From the NCBI GenBank assembly GCA_024709285.1, contig JANJWY010000002.1:1-18984 (forward strand): a stretch of 18,984 nucleotides of DNA. Reading direction: 5' to 3'. Shown one piece after another: positions 7,195-13,337 of this stretch. How positions within the stretch are numbered: position 1 is the first letter of the stretch; each line of letters begins with the position of its first letter. Made by a program: the position numbers and the translations under genes. Origin of the DNA: Erysipelotrichaceae bacterium (lineage in GTDB: Bacteria; Bacillota_I; Bacilli_A; Erysipelotrichales; Erysipelotrichaceae). The notes beneath the pieces were generated by a model. The model made no database searches. It saw only the letters and a program-made list of their open reading frames with translations, and had not been told where the DNA came from.

Positions 7195-8682
7195 TTAGAA
7201 TTGGCGAGCAGCGTTAACAGCTCTGACCCAACCTGCGTACAATTCTTCACGTTTTTCAGCAGACATCTTAGGTTCGAAACGTTTGTCAAGTTTCCAGTTT
7301 TGGGTAACTTCACTCTTGTTTTTCCAAACACCTACTGCTAAACCGGACAAGAATGCTGCGCCAAGAGCGGTTGTTTCTTGAACGACTGGTCTTTCAACCG
7401 GTACACCCAAGATATCGCTTTGGAATTGCATCAACAAGTCATTCTTAACGGCGCCGCCGTCAACTTTCAATGCAGCAAGTTTAATGCCCGAGTCGATTTC
7501 CATAGCTTGCAAGATATCGCGAGTTTGGTAATCGATTGCTTCTAAAGTAGCACGAACGAAATGTTCTTTCGTTGAACCACGTGTTAATCCAAATACTGCA
7601 CCGCGAGCTTTGTCATCCCAGTAAGGAGCGCCTAAGCCTACGAATGCCGGAACAACGTAAACGCCATCGGTCGATTCAACATGTTTAGCCAGTTCTTCCG
7701 ATTCCGGAGCTGTTCTGATCATACGTAAACCGTCGCGTAACCATTGTACTGCACTACCAGCGATGAAGATTGAACCTTCTAATGCATATTCAACTTTACC
7801 GTCTAAGCCCCAAGCGATTGTTGTAACCAAACCGTTTTTACTCGGAACTGGTTTTTCGCCTGTGTTCATCAACATAAAGCATCCTGTACCATAAGTGTTC
7901 TTAGCCATACCCGGAAGGAAGCAAGCTTGTCCAAACAGAGCGGCTTGTTGGTCACCGGCAATACCGGAAATCGGAACTTCTTGACCGAAGAAATGATAAG
8001 GAGCAGTTTTTCCATAAACATAACTTGAAGGCAGAACTTCAGGCAATAAAGCCTTCGGAACGTTTAGGATCGACAATAATTCTTCGTCCCACTTCAATTC
8101 GTAAATGTTATACATCAACGTTCTGGAAGCATTGGAATAGTCGGTAACGTGTGCTGCTCCGCCTGTTAATTTCCAAACCAACCAAGTGTCGATCGTACCG
8201 AACAACAATTCGCCTTTTTCAGCTCTTTCGCGGCTGCCTTCAACATGATCCAAAATCCATTTAACTTTGGTTCCGGAGAAGTAAGCATCAACGACTAGAC
8301 CGGTTTTGTTACGGAACAAATCAGCTTTACCAGCAGCTTTGATTTCGTCGCAAATCGGAACTGTTTGACGGGATTGCCAAACGATAGCATTGTAAATCGG
8401 TAAACCAGTTTTCTTATCCCAAACAACTGTTGTTTCACGTTGGTTGGTGATACCGATACTGGCAATTTGTTCAGGTTTGATACCTGTGGTAATGAATACT
8501 TCAGATAAAACGGCCAATACGCTGGTCCAAATTTCGGTTGCATTGTGTTCAACCCAACCCGGTTTCGGGAAGATTTGTGTGAACTCTTTTTGAGCTACGC
8601 CAACGATGTTGGTCTTTTGATCGAAAATAATGGCACGGGAACTTGTTGTCCCCTGATCAATTGCCAATACGAATTTTTCCAT
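7195..8682 (-). CDS. glpK: glycerol kinase
   Basis: A 495-residue FGGY-family kinase that makes sn-glycerol-3-phosphate from glycerol and ATP in the cytosol. It has the N-terminal phosphate loop AIDQGTTSSR, the glycerol-binding NAIVWQSRQT and the C-terminal KVDGGAVKNDLLMQFQSDI signature. H230 in YHFFGQEVP sits at the position phosphorylated by HPr/enzyme I in Bacillus and Enterococcus GlpK, so PTS activation is expected. The ATG follows a strong AAAGGAGG. It is last in a three-gene operon, with 23 bases between it and the second membrane protein, and is followed by a clear terminator. Confidence 0.97.
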   Translation of the reverse strand: MEKFVLAIDQGTTSSRAIIFDQKTNIVGVAQKEFTQIFPKPGWVEHNATEIWTSVLAVLSEVFITTGIKPEQIASIGITNQRETTVVWDKKTGLPIYNAIVWQSRQTVPICDEIKAAGKADLFRNKTGLVVDAYFSGTKVKWILDHVEGSRERAEKGELLFGTIDTWLVWKLTGGAAHVTDYSNASRTLMYNIYELKWDEELLSILNVPKALLPEVLPSSYVYGKTAPYHFFGQEVPISGIAGDQQAALFGQACFLPGMAKNTYGTGCFMLMNTGEKPVPSKNGLVTTIAWGLDGKVEYALEGSIFIAGSAVQWLRDGLRMIRTAPESEELAKHVESTDGVYVVPAFVGLGAPYWDDKARGAVFGLTRGSTKEHFVRATLEAIDYQTRDILQAMEIDSGIKLAALKVDGGAVKNDLLMQFQSDILGVPVERPVVQETTALGAAFLSGLAVGVWKNKSEVTQNWKLDKRFEPKMSAEKREELYAGWVRAVNAARQF

Positions 8683-8705
8683 AATTGTCCTCCTTTATTA
8701 GACTA

Positions 8706-9050
8706 TTATAAGAAGAATGATAAGATTAATCCGCCTAATACGCCACCGACGATTGCAGCAAGGATATTAGGAACAGCTTTGCTGAATTTACCGCCGTTAA
8801 CAGTAGAAGCAACGAGTAAACCGACACCAGCAGCAAGCCCCATGTCAACCCAAGAACCACCGGATTGAGTAATCAAACCGACACCGTGGTTAATGGTCCA
8901 TGTTGTACCAACGATAAACAATGCAGCCATCCATCCGCCGAATGTGCCAAAGTTTTCAACTAATTTTCCCCAAAGGAGCCAAATCAAGAACGGGAACAAG
9001 AAACCGCCAAATACGGTTGCGACCATTAAAGGCAATGTTGGGAATGTCAT
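8706..9050 (-). CDS. Lin0368-type putative glycerol transporter subunit (second of pair)
   Basis: A 114-residue, very hydrophobic protein with about four membrane helices. It is paralogous to the product of the preceding gene. Shared residues are GGW (38-40), W51-x2-NH-x2-GLI (to 60), D69-MGL and AVP (92-94). It matches what I recall as the Lin0368 family, annotated as putative glycerol transporter subunit in Listeria and relatives. Its ATG overlaps the stop of the upstream gene (TAATG), which implies coupled translation and fixed stoichiometry. Placement directly before glpK and the absence of a glpF gene support a role in glycerol entry. Transport itself is inferred. Confidence 0.8.
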   Translation of the reverse strand: MTFPTLPLMVATVFGGFLFPFLIWLLWGKLVENFGTFGGWMAALFIVGTTWTINHGVGLITQSGGSWVDMGLAAGVGLLVASTVNGGKFSKAVPNILAAIVGGVLGGLILSFFL

Positions 9051-9421
9051 TATGCTTTACCTCCTTTAGCCATATCAGCACTTACTTTAGCAGCTGTAAA
9101 GCCTCCTAAAGCCGCGCCGAGAGATACTAACAACATCGTAGGAACAGCTGCTACAAATGTAGCAAAGTCTGCAGTCAAGAATACATCGCGGAAAATACCA
9201 ACTAATGCAATACCTAACCCCATGTCAACAAAACTGGATCCTTCTTCGTGGTGAATTAAACCAAGGAAATGGTTCATAAACCACATTGGTCCGATGATAG
9301 CAAATGCAGCCAACCATCCGCCGATAATGCCGAGTGATTCTAATGATGCGAAAGGTCCCCATACGGACATAACGATCATACCAGCTATCATGTACCCAAG
9401 TACACCTCTGATAAACTTCAT
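9050..9421 (-). CDS. small membrane protein, putative glycerol transporter subunit (first of pair)
   Basis: A 123-residue hydrophobic protein with about four membrane helices and a short basic C-terminus. It shares a 60-residue block with its downstream neighbour: GGW (34-36), W47-x2-NH-x2-GLI (to 56), D66-MGL and AVP (92-94). The second half ends in a Gly/Ala-rich helix. Two related but distinct small proteins in one coupled pair suggest a hetero-oligomeric channel or carrier. The ATG has GGAAG about 10 bases upstream, and it is the first gene of the glpK operon. The family assignment is from memory of Listeria annotation, and function follows from context only. Confidence 0.8.
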   Translation of the reverse strand: MKFIRGVLGYMIAGMIVMSVWGPFASLESLGIIGGWLAAFAIIGPMWFMNHFLGLIHHEEGSSFVDMGLGIALVGIFRDVFLTADFATFVAAVPTMLLVSLGAALGGFTAAKVSADMAKGGKA

Positions 9422-9613
9422 ATTCTTTCTTCCTTTCTTAGCTTTCGCCTATCTTGACCAGATCAACACCCAGAAACCACTCATTGCCATCATTGATAAT
9501 TTTCAACAAGTTGAATTTCTTTGCCCGGTTGCCGATGCTGGTTCAATCCAAATTTAGTTTCGGAAAATGACATTAATGAATCATGCATATCCCGATGTCT
9601 CACAAAACCCTAC
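9422..9613 (-). other. ~190-base leader of the glycerol uptake operon
   Basis: No established RNA family is recognised between the predicted start near 9613 and the first gene. It holds a perfect 14-bp palindrome, TTCAACAAGTTGAA (9502-9515), a possible operator. It also holds open but unsupported short frames on the minus strand: a 27-codon frame from the ATG at 9573 to 9490, and an uninitiated frame ending at 9438 that reads ...INDGNEWFLGVDLVKIGES. Neither has a good ribosome site. No terminator-like hairpin with a U-tract is seen. Confidence 0.45.
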
Positions 9614-9619
9614 ACTGTT

Positions 9620-9647
9620 AGTATAAATGAAAGCGCTTAACTATGAA
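9620..9647 (-). promoter_or_regulatory. promoter of the glycerol uptake/glpK operon
   Basis: On the minus strand TTCATA (9642-9647) and TATACT (9620-9625) are spaced by 16 bases. The -10 is good and the -35 is partial, as expected if an activator helps. Confidence 0.55.
9628..9641 (-). promoter_or_regulatory. cre-like site in the glpK operon promoter
   Basis: The AAGCGCTTTCA half (minus strand) matches the CcpA operator, while the other end (GTT in place of TGT) is off consensus. Like the site at 3057-3070, it occupies the -35/-10 spacer. That matching placement makes it more convincing than sequence alone. Confidence 0.5.
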
Positions 9648-9656
9648 TATTTACAA

Positions 9657-9686
9657 TTCGACAATTTACATACATATAGTGTCGAA
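9657..9686. promoter_or_regulatory. inverted pair of Spo0A-box-like heptamers
   Basis: TTCGACA (9657-9663) and TGTCGAA (9680-9686) are exact copies of the Bacillus 0A box in opposite orientation, 16 bases apart. They lie just upstream of the -35 box of the leftward glpK operon, at about -45 to -75, an activator position. They could equally bind a different dimeric regulator. A hairpin in the flavodoxin-operon 3' end is possible, but no U-tract follows. Confidence 0.5.
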
Positions 9687-9708
9687 AAGTAATGTTTTCA
9701 CAAGTGAA

Positions 9709-10089
9709 TCATCTGAGCGCTTTGGAAATTGCCTGCTTGATAACCTGACTGCTGTATGTAGCACCACTGATCACATCAACATCGATCGATTGCGTACGGA
9801 TGATCTCATCAATGATGCTTTCAGCCTTACTTCCCTGACCATTGATATGTTCAATGATTTCAATGGATACTATTTTATGATCAACAACCGATACCTGAAC
9901 CGTTGCCGACACCGGAATCGAACTGTATTTACCTTTGTAAATACCATCTTCAACTTCTGACAGTTCAATAGGATCAATTACTATGTACTTTAAATTCTTT
10001 AGGTTTCCCTCAATAACGAAATAAGCAGTGATACTTATAATCAAAAATACCGATAATACCGCAAGCAGTACTTTTATCCAACGTTTCAT
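9709..10089 (-). CDS. FMN-binding domain protein, membrane-anchored
   Basis: A 126-residue protein with an N-terminal signal anchor (KRWIKVLLAVLSVFLIISITAYFVI) and an extracytoplasmic FMN-binding domain (about 45-126). It ends in the motif DVISGATYSS (105-114), where T111 is the position that carries covalently bound FMN in flavinylated relatives. Such domains carry electrons outside the membrane. The ATG lies 5 bases after the flavodoxin stop and has only a weak ribosome site, so translation is probably coupled to flavodoxin. Confidence 0.85.
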   Translation of the reverse strand: MKRWIKVLLAVLSVFLIISITAYFVIEGNLKNLKYIVIDPIELSEVEDGIYKGKYSSIPVSATVQVSVVDHKIVSIEIIEHINGQGSKAESIIDEIIRTQSIDVDVISGATYSSQVIKQAISKALR

Positions 10090-10094
10090 GATTG

Positions 10095-10547
10095 TCAGAT
10101 TTTAGAAATAAAGTCATCGATCATTCGATCACGATCGTTGTTCGACCAGTTTATAATTGCTGTTTTATCAATGACTGCACCCTTCTCTGCACATAAAGAA
10201 ATCATTTTCTTCAATGCAGATGTGCCACCGGTCCAAGAAAAAGGCAACTGTTTTGTCACAAAACAGCTGACAGTTTTTCCGCTCAAAGATTCAACTTGTT
10301 TCAGATACTTCACCATTGCCGGAGCTAACGAAAAAGCCCGGACCGGTGATCCAAAAATAACCTTGTCAAATGGTGCTACGGACTCGATATCACCGAGCTG
10401 AACATCTGTTTTGCTGGGTTGATCATCGGTTACATTGACACGTATCAACTGCGCTTCATGATTCTGACTTTCCAAAAATCGAACGATTTTTTGCCCGATA
10501 GAAAAGGAATTACCTGTATAGGAGTATATGACAACCGCAATTTTCAT
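10095..10547 (-). CDS. flavodoxin
   Basis: A 150-residue flavodoxin. The FMN phosphate loop is YSYTGNS (about 8-14), followed by the FGSPVRAF loop near the flavin ring and FVTKQLPFSWTGG in the third loop. I chose the ATG at 10547 (MKIAVVIYSY) because GGAGG lies directly before it; an in-frame ATG 12 bases upstream overlaps that ribosome site. It is the first gene of a two-gene operon with the FMN-binding protein, suggesting a small flavin electron-transfer unit. The redox partner is unknown. Confidence 0.87.
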   Translation of the reverse strand: MKIAVVIYSYTGNSFSIGQKIVRFLESQNHEAQLIRVNVTDDQPSKTDVQLGDIESVAPFDKVIFGSPVRAFSLAPAMVKYLKQVESLSGKTVSCFVTKQLPFSWTGGTSALKKMISLCAEKGAVIDKTAIINWSNNDRDRMIDDFISKI

Positions 10548-10573
10548 AAAATCCTCCAAATGCTTATATCACT

Positions 10574-10602
10574 AGAGTACAACCTTTTCCGTAACAATTC
10601 AA
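10574..10602 (-). promoter_or_regulatory. promoter of the flavodoxin operon
   Basis: On the minus strand TTGAAT (10597-10602) and TACTCT (10574-10579) are spaced by 17 bases. An imperfect inverted repeat (AACCCTT ... AAAAGGTT) spans the region, so an operator is possible. Confidence 0.55.
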
Positions 10603-10766
10603 GGGTTATCTGCTAATGTGACAGAAAAAACACAATCAAGAAAACTAATGTAAAATTAACTGAAAATCTAAGAAAGAAAGCACTGTTTTAAGTGATGATT
10701 TTATCAAAAATTGGAGTTTATGTCCCATCAATATGAGTAATTCCATGCTTTTTTCAACAAAAATCA

Positions 10767-10795
10767 TTGTTAAAATGTGATTTTCAATTTAGACT
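10767..10795 (+). promoter_or_regulatory. promoter of the histidine phosphatase gene
   Basis: TTGTTA (10767-10772) and TAGACT (10790-10795) have a 17-base spacer and are about 36 bases from the ATG. The -10 is only fair. I see nothing else in 10603-10766. Confidence 0.4.
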
Positions 10796-10831
10796 TAAAA
10801 GAGCAATTATGAAATTGCATCAGGGGGCAAA

Positions 10832-11446
10832 ATGAAAACAATAATAACAATTCAACATACCCAGTCAATTCACCACACCAACGGGATGGTAGGATCATGG
10901 ACCAACTGGGACCTGTCTGAAAAAGGCAGAAAACAGGCAGAGTGCATCGGGAGAAAGCTGGCCGAAGAGTTGGCCGATAAAAACTTCGTTATTTACTCAT
11001 CCGATTTGAAGCGGGCTAAACAGACAGCTGAAACAGTTGGACGGTATCTGAACCTGGCTCCCAGTTACACAACAGCACTTCGCGAACGCAATCTTGGAAA
11101 ATGTGTAGGCCAATCGGTTCAATGGCTTAGAGATAATATGGAGTGTCAAGAGAAAACAGTGGATGACCGCATGTTCACTGATGCTGAAAGCCGCAGGGAT
11201 GAATGGAATCGATTACTCCCCTTCTACCAACAAATCCTTGCTAGTAATGATGAAAACATTATCATCGTCTCTCACGGTGATTTGTTAAGCGTTTTTAATG
11301 CCATGTGGTTAGGGCTTGCTGTTGAGTCTATGAATCATGCTGAAATATTTGGTATGGCAGGTGGTGTCAGCTTTATGACTGAAACCCCTGAGGGCAAACA
11401 TATCATCAAGCGTATCAGCGATATGTCATATATTAAGGAAGTGTAG
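10832..11446 (+). CDS. histidine phosphatase superfamily protein with altered RHG motif
   Basis: A 204-residue protein of the phosphoglycerate mutase/histidine phosphatase fold. The catalytic H9 is present, as are R61 (SSDLKRAKQTAE), E85 (RERNLG) and H148 (VSHGD). The first motif, however, reads QHTQS where the family has RHG-x-T/S, so one phosphate-binding Arg is replaced by Gln and the Gly by Thr. A QHxQS subgroup is, I believe, common in Clostridia-type genomes, so this is probably a working variant. The substrate is unknown. AGGGGG lies 7 bases before the ATG. The gene stands alone, with the riboswitch region downstream. Confidence 0.82.
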   Translation: MKTIITIQHTQSIHHTNGMVGSWTNWDLSEKGRKQAECIGRKLAEELADKNFVIYSSDLKRAKQTAETVGRYLNLAPSYTTALRERNLGKCVGQSVQWLRDNMECQEKTVDDRMFTDAESRRDEWNRLLPFYQQILASNDENIIIVSHGDLLSVFNAMWLGLAVESMNHAEIFGMAGGVSFMTETPEGKHIIKRISDMSYIKEV

Positions 11447-11655
11447 TTCAAAAAGCTAAAACATGAAGTGATCAAGCCTGCAAGAAATTTCACTAAACAC
11501 AACGTACAAATAGATTTTCCATTGAATTCAATTAAGAAAGTTACAAAGTGTGTGTACTTAATAACATTTTATTGACAAATCATGCCATTTCAACAGAGAA
11601 ATTAACGTAAATCTCTTTTCTTTAATAGTATTCTATGTTAATATTTCAATACGAA
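11447..11655 (+). other. intergenic AT-rich region before the riboswitch array
   Basis: No gene is seen. A possible promoter is TTAACG (11602-11607) with TAGTAT (11626-11631), 18 bases apart, placing the start close before the first riboswitch. A perfect TTGACA at 11572-11577 has no matching -10 at the right distance. No clear terminator follows the histidine phosphatase gene. Confidence 0.4.
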
Positions 11656-11759
11656 GAACAACCAAATGAAATGGCAAACTGTTTGAAAGAGCAGGACGCA
11701 AAGCTATAGGGCCTTCCCATCCGGGGTGGCAGCCAGTTTCCAAAATGACGTTCTTTTTT
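11656..11759 (+). promoter_or_regulatory. c-di-GMP-I (GEMM-I) riboswitch, copy 1
   Basis: The core (11673-11741) has the class signatures GGCAAAC, a GAAA-capped hairpin (CTG...CAG), GGACGCAAAGC, GGGCCT and GGCAGCC-x-GTTTCC. The G at the start of GGCAAAC corresponds, by my alignment, to G20 of Vc2, which favours c-di-GMP over cGAMP. GAAC (11656-11659) can close the structure with GTTC (11750-11753), which leads into six T. Confidence 0.9.
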
Positions 11760-11785
11760 CATTTTATTTGTATCTGGGGTTTTTC

Positions 11786-11890
11786 GAACATTTTACTGAT
11801 AAAGGCAAACTACTTGAAAGAGTAGGACGCAAAGCTATAGGGCCTTCCCATCCGGGGTGGCAGCCAGTTTCCAAAGAGATTGTTCTTTTT
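11786..11890 (+). promoter_or_regulatory. c-di-GMP-I (GEMM-I) riboswitch, copy 2
   Basis: The core is 11804-11872. The GAAA hairpin is CTA...TAG, a compensatory change against copy 1. Flanking GAACA (11786-11790) pairs with TGTTC (11881-11885), which is followed directly by five T. The last 52 bases of the core region are identical to the other copies. Confidence 0.9.
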
Positions 11891-11919
11891 CTTTCTATGA
11901 ACCATCTCCCAAGAATGCT

Positions 11920-12034
11920 GAACAATTTACTGACAACGGCAAACTTCTCGAAAGAGTAGGACGCAAAGCTATAGGGCCTTCCCATCCGGGGTGGCAGCCA
12001 GTTTCCAAAGGAAGTGTTCTTTTTTTCAGAACAC
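11920..12034 (+). promoter_or_regulatory. c-di-GMP-I (GEMM-I) riboswitch, copy 3, with expression platform
   Basis: The core is 11938-12006. GAACA (11920-11924) can pair with TGTTC (12015-12019), followed by seven T. The same 3' strand can instead pair downstream, GTGTTCT (12014-12020) with AGAACAC (12028-12034), ending immediately before the GGGAGG ribosome site of the secreted protein. The two pairings are mutually exclusive, so this looks like the switching element. Confidence 0.88.
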
Positions 12035-12046
12035 GGGAGGAAAGCA

Positions 12047-13240
12047 ATGTTTAAAAAATTAGTCGCCATCTTAACTTCGTTGATCTTGATTTCAGCAATC
12101 GCCATTATCGTTGCACAACCAAGAACAATCGCAAAAGAAAGCGAACAAAATAATCTTTTAGTCGTTCAGAATAATCTGGTCAATCAGGTCAAACCGGAGA
12201 GTGTAGTTCCTCAGCTTTCCTATTTGCACTTAAGTGCTTTAAAAGATCAGCTCACCATCGGTGATACGATACAAATGAACGTTACAGCGAACATACCTTC
12301 CCTTTTACCGGAAGACTTGGTTTACAGCGTTGATAATCTGTTGGCTACGGTCGATCAAGACGGTTATCTGATGGCATTGTCTGCCGGAGTTGTGACTGTA
12401 AGAGTTTATAGTGAATCAGCAAAACTTGAATCAACTTTCAAAATCACGATATCTGAGAAAGAAGTAGTTGAAGTTGCAGCAGTCAAGGAAGAAAAACCGG
12501 TTCAGCCCGTTACAACAGTAAAACCCGTTCCAACCCCTGCTCCGACACCGACTCCCACACCGACTCCCACACCGACTTCTGCCATCGTCTCAGTAACCGG
12601 TGTTACACTATCATCCTCAGTTGAATCTTTGTTCATCAACAAGACAACTACATTAACCGCCACCGTAAGTCCGTCAAATGCAACTGATAAAACGGTTACC
12701 TGGAAGACATCCGATGCAGCGATTGCAACAGTATCTACCAGTGGTGCAGTCACAGCAAAATCTGCCGGAAGCGTTACGATTACCGTTACTTCCAAGGATG
12801 GCGGATTTGAGCATTCAGTAACACTTACAATCAAATCGGCTGTATCTTCCACTCCTGAATCCGATTGGAAATTGGAAGTCGCCCGTTTAACCAATATTGA
12901 ACGTGAAAAAGCCGGTAAGTCTATATTAAAGTACAATAATTATATTGCTGCCGGTGCACAAACCCGTTCCGAAGAACTTCTTGTTTCATTCTCTCATACC
13001 CGTCCCGATGGCAGCCGTTTCTTCACTGTATTCGACGATCCGGACTTCTCATATAGATACATCGGCGAAAACCTGGCTTTGGGTTATAAGAGCCCTGCCG
13101 AAGTCGTTGCCGCATGGATGAAATCAGATGGACATCGCGCAAATTTGTTAAGCGACAATTATACGGATATCGGCATAGGAATCACCAAGAGTGAGACCGG
13201 CCGTTATCACTGGGCACAAATATTCTACAAAGGAAAATAG
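12047..13240 (+). CDS. secreted Big2 and CAP-domain protein
   Basis: A 397-residue exported protein. It has a signal peptide (about 1-29: KK followed by a 19-residue hydrophobic core), a Big2-like Ig fold (about 54-137), a Pro-Thr linker (148-178, encoded by a 12-base repeat), a second Big2 fold (182-263; GVTLSSSVESLFI, VTWKTSDAAIATVS) and a C-terminal CAP/SCP domain (276-396). The CAP residues H317 (SFSHTRPDG), E341 (GENLALG), H363 (GHRANLL) and H388 (HWAQIF) are present. No sortase motif or C-terminal anchor is seen. I chose ATG 12047 with GGGAGG 6 bases upstream; the frame open from a GTG at 12014 runs through the riboswitch U-tract. Control by three c-di-GMP riboswitches fits a surface or matrix protein of the motile-to-sessile switch. 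The exact function of CAP domains in bacteria is uncertain. Confidence 0.88.
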   Translation: MFKKLVAILTSLILISAIAIIVAQPRTIAKESEQNNLLVVQNNLVNQVKPESVVPQLSYLHLSALKDQLTIGDTIQMNVTANIPSLLPEDLVYSVDNLLATVDQDGYLMALSAGVVTVRVYSESAKLESTFKITISEKEVVEVAAVKEEKPVQPVTTVKPVPTPAPTPTPTPTPTPTSAIVSVTGVTLSSSVESLFINKTTTLTATVSPSNATDKTVTWKTSDAAIATVSTSGAVTAKSAGSVTITVTSKDGGFEHSVTLTIKSAVSSTPESDWKLEVARLTNIEREKAGKSILKYNNYIAAGAQTRSEELLVSFSHTRPDGSRFFTVFDDPDFSYRYIGENLALGYKSPAEVVAAWMKSDGHRANLLSDNYTDIGIGITKSETGRYHWAQIFYKGK

Positions 13241-13251
13241 AAAAAATGATC

Positions 13252-13272
13252 AGCCGGAGAAATCCGGTTTTT
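13252..13272 (+). terminator. terminator of the CAP-domain gene
   Basis: CCGGA (13254-13258) and TCCGG (13263-13267) form a stem around a GAAA tetraloop, followed by five T. Confidence 0.85.
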
Positions 13273-13337
13273 CTTTTGAAATCTTTCAAATCGAACCTAT
13301 ACGTGTTATTCTTTTTATAGTACAAAGGAGGTCTGCC

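Noticed and set aside
11572..11577. Perfect TTGACA as the riboswitch promoter -35
   Set aside because: No acceptable -10 box lies 16-18 bases downstream.
11673..12006. CRISPR-like direct repeats
   Set aside because: The 52-69 base repeats with 131-134 base period match GEMM-I RNA, not CRISPR repeat and spacer sizes.
11726..12054. Short open frames with repeated MAASFQ starts, and a 113-codon frame on the other strand
   Set aside because: They arise only because the riboswitch sequence is repeated three times; no ribosome sites, and the RNA structure explains the sequence.
12502..12936. 144-codon frame opposite the CAP-domain gene
   Set aside because: A valine/glycine-rich shadow of the Pro-Thr linker and Big2 coding on the other strand.
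13191..13337. Extended start of the Gfo/Idh/MocA gene
   Set aside because: It overlaps the end of the CAP gene and a clear terminator; ATG 13338 has AAAGGAGG and starts the Rossmann fold.
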